Origin: Tritrichomonas foetus
Taxonomy: Eukaryota; Parabasalia; Tritrichomonadida; Tritrichomonadidae
NCBI GenBank assembly: GCA_001839685.1
Contig: MLAK01000570.1
Span: 1 to 31,417, forward strand
Direction of reading: 5' to 3'
Length of the DNA stretch: 31,417 nucleotides
The position numbers were made by a program, and so were the translations under genes. Below are positions 25,727 through 31,417 of this stretch, piece after piece (the stretch's first letter is position 1; each line of letters begins with the position of its first letter). Under the pieces are notes generated by a model. That model was not told the origin of the DNA. It saw nothing but the letters and a program-made list of their open reading frames with translations, and did not search any database.

Positions 25727-27370
25727 ATGCTCAGAACAAGACATCGTGCACTTGTCCAGCAAATTCTAAACTTAAACCAATCACTCTTAGAAACAGATCG
25801 TCAAGCTTCGTTAAGATGGAAAGTTCTAATTTACGATCAAAAGGGATTAAATATTTTATCGACACTTCTCAAAGTCTCAAAATTGCTCGAAGTTGGCGTT
25901 ACTTTTTATGGATCCATCAAACAAAAGCGTGAACCAATTCCAGATGTTTCAGCTGTCTATCTTCTCGAACCCACTCCTGAAAATCTTCGCCTTATCGCTC
26001 AAGACTGTGCCACGCCTTTATACGACCAAATGTACATCAATTTTTTGTCGCCAATTTCTTCCCAAGATTTGGAGTATTTTGCATCGGAAGTCAATCACTT
26101 TTCCGACGGACAATGCATTCATGCAATTTTTGATCAATACATTGAATTTTCATCAATTGATCCGAATCTTTTCACACTTTATGAACAAGACAATACAATG
26201 GAATCTGTATTTGGATTCAAAACTACTGATGAGCTGTTAGAAACAACATGCCGAGCCATAGGAAGTAGCTTAGCTTCGGTTTTTCTCACTGCAGGTGAAA
26301 TTCCAAGAATTTTGTATAAAAAAGATAACCATCCCGCTTCTTTAGTTTCCCAAGCGTTTGCAGAAGTAATAAAGCCACTTTCTCAGAATTTTGAACTTTG
26401 GGGAAGTCGCAGGAGTGAAACACCTAATGCAAAACCACCACTATTGATCATTCTTGATCGTTCAATTGACTTTGCTAGCCAATTACATCATCCATGCACT
26501 TATCAAGCATTAATCCATGACCAGTTTGGTATCAATAAAAACCAAGTCAAAATCAATGGAAACTTTCATGATTTAGACACTGATATCGACAAACTTTGGT
26601 GTGAAAATAAATCAAAAACATTCGACTCAGTTTTAGAAGCAATTGGAAAAGAAGCCAAACAATTTAAAGCAGAATACGGCGCAATTGACAACGATTTGGA
26701 CAGTGCATTAAAGAATCTCCCAGAATTATCACATAAACGTCTCTCACTTGATACACATACAAAAGTCGGAGATGCTCTTGTAGAAACAATTAAAGCGAAA
26801 AAAGCAGACGCTCTATTTAAATTTGAAGAAGACATTGTTTTGCAATCAACTGTTGATGTTCACAAATTAATCGACTTTCTGAGAAGTTTACCTGACACGA
26901 AAGATAAACTTCGATTGGCTACTTTTGCATTTCTTTGTAAAGTGTTTTCGAAAGACCAGATTAGTATTGTTCAAGATGCTGTTGGTGCATCATTGGACTT
27001 TTTGATTCGTTTTGATAGTTTTCGAATCGATCTTAAAAAAGATTATAAAATTGCATCAATGTTACGTTCTGTTAGTCCTTTTGGATCTCAATCTGATTCA
27101 AATGCTCTTGCAGAGAAGCTTCCTGTTGTTGAAACAACTCGAAGACTCCTTGAAGAGTCAATTGAAGGATTCCAATTAATTAACCCATTAACATCTTCTT
27201 CAAATCCAAATGAAAATATTGGAAACGTCTACGTGTTTGTGATTGGACCTGGAAATTACACAGAATTTAATGGATTATGTGAACTTGGTAGACAGAGAAA
27301 CATAGAAATAACTTACGGATGCACATCAATGATGAGACCAAATGAGTTTCTTGATGCTTTGATGAAATAA
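25727..27370 (+). CDS. SLY1: Sec1/Munc18 protein, Sly1 (SCFD1) type
   Basis: This 547-residue SM-family protein regulates SNARE complex assembly. Similarity to Sly1 is clear in the N-terminal domain: WKVLIYDQKGLNILSTLL, LLEVGVTFYG, REPIPDVSAVYLLEPTPEN, YINFLSPIS and the Sly1-like IFDQYIEF. The family signature of domain 2 is at about 239-265: LLIILDRSIDFASQL followed by HHPCTYQALIHD. The final part (NVYVFVIGPGNYTEFN, YGCTSMMRPNEFL) matches the last strand and helix of the SM arch. It is shorter than yeast or animal Sly1 (about 640-670 residues), mostly through smaller loops. By family it binds syntaxin 5/Sed5-type SNAREs in ER-Golgi and intra-Golgi traffic. A frame shift between nested ATGs is excluded, because the family N-terminus starts right at this ATG. 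Confidence 0.88.
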   Translation: MLRTRHRALVQQILNLNQSLLETDRQASLRWKVLIYDQKGLNILSTLLKVSKLLEVGVTFYGSIKQKREPIPDVSAVYLLEPTPENLRLIAQDCATPLYDQMYINFLSPISSQDLEYFASEVNHFSDGQCIHAIFDQYIEFSSIDPNLFTLYEQDNTMESVFGFKTTDELLETTCRAIGSSLASVFLTAGEIPRILYKKDNHPASLVSQAFAEVIKPLSQNFELWGSRRSETPNAKPPLLIILDRSIDFASQLHHPCTYQALIHDQFGINKNQVKINGNFHDLDTDIDKLWCENKSKTFDSVLEAIGKEAKQFKAEYGAIDNDLDSALKNLPELSHKRLSLDTHTKVGDALVETIKAKKADALFKFEEDIVLQSTVDVHKLIDFLRSLPDTKDKLRLATFAFLCKVFSKDQISIVQDAVGASLDFLIRFDSFRIDLKKDYKIASMLRSVSPFGSQSDSNALAEKLPVVETTRRLLEESIEGFQLINPLTSSSNPNENIGNVYVFVIGPGNYTEFNGLCELGRQRNIEITYGCTSMMRPNEFLDALMK

Positions 27371-27740
27371 TTTATAAATGATTTTATATAGATTTACTTA
27401 TTCTTGATGCTTTTTATTTTTAGAATTAATATTAAATATTTAATTTTCAAAATATTAAAAGATTTCCGATAACTAAATTTGCTTTTTTGTAACCCTCTCT
27501 GGGTGACTCAAAAGTTTTAGAATAGCCATCGTTCAGGAGATCACATTTTTCATTAATTTAGAAGTGAAAAATCATCAAACATTTAAAAATAATGCAACAA
27601 TGTTGTTTAAACCTCTTTATTACTAAACGCTTGCTAGGTAACTGCACAATATTGGCATTTCCTGCATCTGTTGACGAATATTTGTACCTACCACATAAAT
27701 ATGATAGTTTACTTAATAGTTATATTTTGTGAAATTCAGT
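27371..27740. other. Spacer upstream of the tRNA gene
   Basis: It has more mixed composition than most gaps in the window (27490-27700). I looked for snRNA, snoRNA and tRNA signatures there and recognised none. Confidence 0.4.
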
Positions 27741-27811
27741 TCGCTGGTAGTGTAATGGTATCATGTAGGATTGTCGTTCCTGTGACCCGGGTTCGATTCC
27801 CGGCCAGCGAG
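27741..27811 (+). tRNA. tRNA-Asp (anticodon GTC)
   Basis: The 71-nt sequence folds into a full cloverleaf. The acceptor stem TCGCTGG/CCAGCGA is perfect (7 bp). The D stem GTG/CAT is short and includes a G-T wobble. The anticodon stem TAGGA/TCCTG has one wobble and a 7-nt loop, TTGTCGT, giving anticodon GTC at 27773-27775. The T stem CCGGG/CCCGG has the TTCGATT loop. The discriminator base is G, as usual for eukaryotic tRNA-Asp. Internal promoters are intact: A box TAGTGTAATGG (27748-27758) and B box GGTTCGATTCC (27790-27800). There is no intron, and CCA is not encoded. Confidence 0.96.
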
Positions 27812-27819
27812 TTTTTTTT
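27812..27819 (+). terminator. Pol III terminator (T8)
   Basis: Eight T directly follow the discriminator base of the tRNA-Asp gene. Confidence 0.85.
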
Positions 27820-28163
27820 ATTTGTGTTCAAACTTCATTAGATGGTAAATTTCCTCTTTCTTCGATGTCATCAAAAGTTCTTGTGAACTAATTTAACAGT
27901 AAAAACGCTGGATTTGAATCTTTTTTATATAGAAATAAAAGATTCGAATCAACAGATGGTTTATAGTAATATTAATGATATTAGACTTCAAGAAATTTTA
28001 TCTAATTTTGATTTCATATTCAAGACAAGTCGTTTATCAAATTTTCAAGTAATATTAATTCATGAAGTTATGAGATTGGTTTACTCATTATTATGGCTAA
28101 ATAAATTGGCTTATTTTGACCTTTGAACGTTTACGAATTCTTTCCAACTACCTATCCCTCGTC
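27820..28163. other. Spacer between tRNA-Asp and VPS50
   Basis: It is AT-rich. A 70-codon plus-strand frame (27914-28126) starts at a non-ATG codon and has no recognisable content. CCTTT at 28120-28124 is a possible M5 box, 40 nt before the VPS50 start. Confidence 0.45.
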
Positions 28164-30617
28164 ATGAAGAAAGAAACTGATGAAGATGAATCTATTCCAG
28201 AAAAAACACCTCCCATGAGCATCGAAAATGTTCCTCGTATTTTTTTTGAAGCACAATCGCCAGAATCATGCATTTTATCAATCCTATCCGACCTCCCTCC
28301 AATATTTGATGAATCTTTTGAAGCTTCTCTTGCGCAAAAAATAGAATTAGCAGAAAGTAGCATTACAGTCGTTACAGAACATTTAACAAATGACGTTTTA
28401 TCATCACAACAACAAATTTTTGACGCAACTGATACATTTTTATCGCTCAATGATAACATAGTTGAATCATCTGACTTTATTCATTCAATTCGAGATCAAG
28501 TTTCAACTGTTCGAAGTCAGACATTAAATCCAATTTTGAATATTTTAACAAGTATTCGTGATTTGAGACGAGACACAAAAGCTTTAACTGTTCTTCATTT
28601 TGTTCGTTATTTAACATTGTTTTATGATGCTATTAATTCGTCGAATCTTGTTTGGGCAACTTATACACTTTTGCAAACTCAATATTTATTATTCAAAGAA
28701 AAATCTATATACAACTTAAGCCTTTTTGATTCATTTGTTGGATTCTCATTCAAAAATTTACCAACAAATGTGTCACCTGTCCCAATTGAAATTACAATTG
28801 GCGAATTAAAAAAAGTAAAATGCATAAAAAATATATTGAATGATATTTACGCATTCACTCCTCAACTTATGAGTAAATTTGATCATCAATTAAAAGAGCA
28901 CACTGAAAATTTCATTGTTGACAAATATTGTGTCATTGTTGTTGCTTATTGTCTTCTTTCTGATGATCCACCAATAGCCCGTGTTCTTTTTGAATCATGT
29001 TCTAAGCAAATCCGTTCAAGATCTGTCGCTTATTTTGAATCAAAAAGCAACGATTTGCAAACTTTGTTTAAATTTATGGAAAACAGCTGTACTATTATTT
29101 CGAATTTTAAACAATTTAATGAATTTCATCAAACACATCAAACATTTGGAAGCTTTGTAAGCGAGCTACCAATTGACATTGACGTAGTTTTACTTGAAAG
29201 GTTGCCACCTGATAAGGAAATGCATGAAAAAATTATGAAATTGAGTGAAGGATTAAAAACAAGTTATTCCCAATTAACTCATGTTGCTGAATCCAATGTT
29301 CTTCAATTTTTAAGTCGCTTAAATTGCACAAATCTTGACGCACTTTCATTCATTCGATTAACAAGAGCACTTAAAGAATTTAATACATTTATTAAATGTA
29401 ATGGTTTAACTGATTGGATTAAAATTACTGCTGCTGATTTTATGTCGAAATATTCATCCGCTAGTAACTCATCTATTAAGCAAGCAGTTTTGTCAGATTC
29501 ATGGGTACCTACTCATACTGATAATGATTTCTTATCACTTATTCAAACAATGCCATCAACTAATGAAGTTGTCTTTAAATCAGACAATTTATTTGACGCT
29601 TTTGCTTCATCATCTTCAATAACAACGGTTAGAGTTATTCATTCACTTATTTGTTTATCACTTGAACTTGATGCCACTGCTTGTTTTAATTTAATTGTTC
29701 AAGTTTCCACTTATTATGTTGCATGTGTAATGAATTCATTTTCATACCCTCTTAATGCAATCGAAGGAAATGAATTAAACAGGAAAATTGCATATCTTTT
29801 TGATTCCAATTTCTTGGAAGGATGCAGGAATGCATTTAAACTCATACCAAATGGAGTCAGTCTGCCTGAACAGAAATCTTATGAACGAAATGAAGCGCAG
29901 CTCATGCAAATGATCACAGCAACAGATGGATTGTCACTTTTGATGTGGTATCTTCAAGGAATTCGAGAAAATTTAATAAAAAGAGCTTCAAAAGGTGCTT
30001 GCTTAGATAAAGTTAATAAGTTTTATGCAAGTTTAGTCGATGGAGTACTACCTAATTTTCGAAAGAACTTTTCGGCAGTAATAATTAAGAGTTTTATTGT
30101 TCTTAAAAACTTAAAATATCAGATATTTTCTTCAAGTTGGGCTTTAAATGAAGTTACAATTGAATATCATCAATTTGTTTTCATAGCAAAGAAGGCATTT
30201 GAAGTCCTAGATAAAACTTTATTAGCTTTACAGCTAAAAAGATCTATAATGAATGACATATGGTATGGAACATGGTCTTATATATCTTATGTACTTATTT
30301 CATCTTTTGCCACTGTTAGAAATTGTAATGGCTTTGGGCGCAGCTTAATGGCATCCGATGCTAGAATGATTTCCTCGTTTTTCAGGAGTATATCCAAGAT
30401 GGATGCTGATACAACAAATGTTTTAGAATATGTAAATGCATACTTTTATCAAATGAACGAATTTTCTCATTTTATCGACGTGGCACCGACCAAATATAAA
30501 CAGAAACATATAATTAATTTAGTGAAGACTGGTCTCAATTGTAAACTTTCTGCAAATGATACAAAAGCCTTACTTTCTAAAATTGAATCGAAATATGCTG
30601 CTATGCTTTACAGATGA
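28164..30617 (+). CDS. VPS50: VPS50/syndetin-like subunit of the EARP tethering complex
   Basis: This 817-residue, mainly helical protein matches syndetin best in its C-terminal domain (about 700-810). VLISSFATVRNCNGFGRSLM corresponds to the family's VEGYANVKKCSNEGRALM segment. It is followed by VLEYVNAYFYQMNEF and KYKQKHIINLVKTGLN, which parallel the YIKAYY and STKQLTNLVN blocks. The N-terminal part has the tethering-complex coiled coil (DATDTFLSLNDNIVESSDF and the following LNPILNILTSIRDLRRDTKAL). By family, VPS50 with VPS51-53 forms EARP, which tethers vesicles for endosomal recycling. It is shorter than human VPS50 (about 960 residues). The frame reaches back to a TTG at 28116; the first ATG is 28164. 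It lies close to the Sly1-like gene, but a tRNA gene separates them, so co-transcription is unlikely. Confidence 0.8.
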   Translation: MKKETDEDESIPEKTPPMSIENVPRIFFEAQSPESCILSILSDLPPIFDESFEASLAQKIELAESSITVVTEHLTNDVLSSQQQIFDATDTFLSLNDNIVESSDFIHSIRDQVSTVRSQTLNPILNILTSIRDLRRDTKALTVLHFVRYLTLFYDAINSSNLVWATYTLLQTQYLLFKEKSIYNLSLFDSFVGFSFKNLPTNVSPVPIEITIGELKKVKCIKNILNDIYAFTPQLMSKFDHQLKEHTENFIVDKYCVIVVAYCLLSDDPPIARVLFESCSKQIRSRSVAYFESKSNDLQTLFKFMENSCTIISNFKQFNEFHQTHQTFGSFVSELPIDIDVVLLERLPPDKEMHEKIMKLSEGLKTSYSQLTHVAESNVLQFLSRLNCTNLDALSFIRLTRALKEFNTFIKCNGLTDWIKITAADFMSKYSSASNSSIKQAVLSDSWVPTHTDNDFLSLIQTMPSTNEVVFKSDNLFDAFASSSSITTVRVIHSLICLSLELDATACFNLIVQVSTYYVACVMNSFSYPLNAIEGNELNRKIAYLFDSNFLEGCRNAFKLIPNGVSLPEQKSYERNEAQLMQMITATDGLSLLMWYLQGIRENLIKRASKGACLDKVNKFYASLVDGVLPNFRKNFSAVIIKSFIVLKNLKYQIFSSSWALNEVTIEYHQFVFIAKKAFEVLDKTLLALQLKRSIMNDIWYGTWSYISYVLISSFATVRNCNGFGRSLMASDARMISSFFRSISKMDADTTNVLEYVNAYFYQMNEFSHFIDVAPTKYKQKHIINLVKTGLNCKLSANDTKALLSKIESKYAAMLYR

Positions 30618-30648
30618 ACTTCCATCTGACTAAAATGTGACATGTTAT

Positions 30649-31194
30649 ATGAAAAATAGGATCAAAGATATTTACGAAATGAAAAAGAGTGAAAAATACC
30701 TTTCAAACGACCAAATTCTTCTTTCTACAATTTCTGGTGTCATGCTTAGTCATCGCAATCCACGAAAGCGAAGCATTATGCGAGATTTTAAATATTTATT
30801 TCATTATATTAACGAGAACGCTGAACAGCCTGTTTCATTATTATTCCATATAGGAATAGTAATTGTTGACGCAGAGCATATACTTATTCGACGATACCAA
30901 TTATCGCGCTATATCAATTATCCCCGATCGTCCTTCTCTCACTTTTTGACCCGTCACAGAATCATCAAATCAAGCATTGACGACATCGAAACGACAATAA
31001 ATATTCAAAAATTAAAAAATGATAAATTTTGGACTGCTTATAAAATTACTGAAGATTCTACATTTAATTTGCTTCTCCTTAACTATCCCTTTTTGTGGGC
31101 AAGTAGAGAAACAATACAGAAAACAATTGGACTTGCAAATCCAATTATTTCTCTTCTCCAGTCATTTCAAATGCCAAACATGATTGAAGCTTGA
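30649..31194 (+). CDS. Small basic protein, possibly IBD-like DNA-binding
   Basis: This 181-residue basic protein has no signal peptide or membrane segment. Part of it (about 85-115: HILIRRYQLSRYI, then RSSFSHFLTRHRI) has the spacing of a helix-turn-helix: a hydrophobic helix, a turn with Ser-Ser, and a recognition helix with Arg and His. This resembles, from memory, the initiator-binding domain (IBD) proteins that trichomonads carry in many copies, where a similar helix is followed by a Trp-containing strand; here KFWTAYKI follows. The match is weak and unchecked, so function is left open. The longest frame begins at GTG (30637); the ATG at 30649 is the first true start, and Met at 30679 is an alternative. 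Its start lies only 31 nt after the VPS50 stop, so its promoter must overlap that gene's 3' end. Confidence 0.6.
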   Translation: MKNRIKDIYEMKKSEKYLSNDQILLSTISGVMLSHRNPRKRSIMRDFKYLFHYINENAEQPVSLLFHIGIVIVDAEHILIRRYQLSRYINYPRSSFSHFLTRHRIIKSSIDDIETTINIQKLKNDKFWTAYKITEDSTFNLLLLNYPFLWASRETIQKTIGLANPIISLLQSFQMPNMIEA

Positions 31195-31311
31195 CTGTGC
31201 AAATATTTATATTATAACTATACTTTATTTTTGTTAATAAATTATATCGATTTGCTATTTAATATTAACGATTTTTTCTTTTTCTTAATACATATTATCA
31301 AACTCCTTTGT
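31195..31311. other. AT-rich sequence after the last gene
   Basis: Nothing is recognised. It leads into the tandem repeat at the window edge. Confidence 0.4.
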
Positions 31312-31417
31312 TACTTACTTTAATTGATACTTACTTTGCTTGATATTTACTTTAATTGTTATTTACTTTCATTGATACTTAATTTAATTGATACTTACTT
31401 TAATTGATACTTACTTT
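31312..31417. repeat. 16-bp tandem repeat running off the window
   Basis: There are about 6.6 copies of TACTTACTTTAATTGA, starting at 31312, 31328, 31344, 31360, 31376, 31392 and 31408. Copies differ at 0-3 positions and the array is cut by the window end. Confidence 0.92.

Noticed and set aside
27741..27811. tRNA-Gly as an alternative identity
   Set aside because: The T arm resembles that of tRNA-Gly, but the 7-nt anticodon loop TTGTCGT places GTC at the anticodon and the discriminator is G, both pointing to Asp.
27914..28126. 70-codon frame before VPS50
   Set aside because: It starts at a non-ATG codon, has random-looking content and ends just before the VPS50 start.
1..31417. Transposons, Maverick elements or viral genes
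   Set aside because: No transposase, integrase, polymerase or capsid-like frame was recognised on either strand.

Overview
The window looks like nuclear DNA of a trichomonad (Parabasalia; Trichomonas/Tritrichomonas type). It is AT-rich, almost intron-free and packed with eukaryotic genes whose 5' leaders seem very short. Three lines of evidence point to this group. Three genes have a Trichomonas initiator (TCA-Py-T/A) 6-18 nt before the ATG. The ribosomal protein L19 gene has no initiator but carries two matches to the trichomonad M3 motif followed by an M5 box (CCTTT). The single clear intron has GTATGT at its 5' end and a fused branch/3' splice motif, CTAACACATAG. The species cannot be fixed from sequence alone.

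Layout, left to right. (1) 359-1417 (+): GSK3-like kinase with one in-frame stop. (2) 4674-1759 (-): a 971-residue protein that joins a ubiquitin-like N-terminus, a VWA domain with intact MIDAS, an E2 (UBC) domain with its catalytic Cys, and a C-terminal U-box. It is the most striking gene here. (3) 5699-5253 (-): nucleoplasmin-like histone chaperone with a poly-Glu tail. (4) 5799-7184 (+): TMEM181/Wntless-type multi-pass membrane protein. (5) 10506-7952 (-): AGC kinase of the Rim15/IRE/Greatwall-MAST type, split by a 287-nt intron. (6) 11529-11044 (-): small EF-hand protein. (7) A 1.7-kb gene-poor stretch with a 65-nt T tract. (8) 13233-14974 (+): type I surface protein with 14-residue Pro/Glu/Lys repeats interrupted by an assembly gap. 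(9) 15299-18757 (+): four-GAF cyclic nucleotide phosphodiesterase. (10) 19071-19610 (+): RPL19. (11) 19993-22851 (+): coiled-coil protein. (12) 24428-23166 (-) and 25285-24836 (-): two unrecognised low-complexity proteins, one likely nuclear and one rich in SP/TP sites. (13) 25727-27370 (+): Sly1-type Sec1/Munc18 protein. (14) 27741-27811 (+): tRNA-Asp(GUC). (15) 28164-30617 (+): VPS50/syndetin. (16) 30649-31194 (+): small protein, possibly an initiator-binding-domain relative.

The genes do not form an operon or a single pathway. Their roles cluster in signalling (GSK3-like kinase, AGC kinase, PDE, EF-hand protein), membrane traffic (Sly1, VPS50, TMEM181-like), ubiquitin transfer, chromatin and translation. 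No transposon, Maverick or viral gene was seen. Several start positions were moved downstream to the first true ATG because the longest open frames begin at TTG or GTG.
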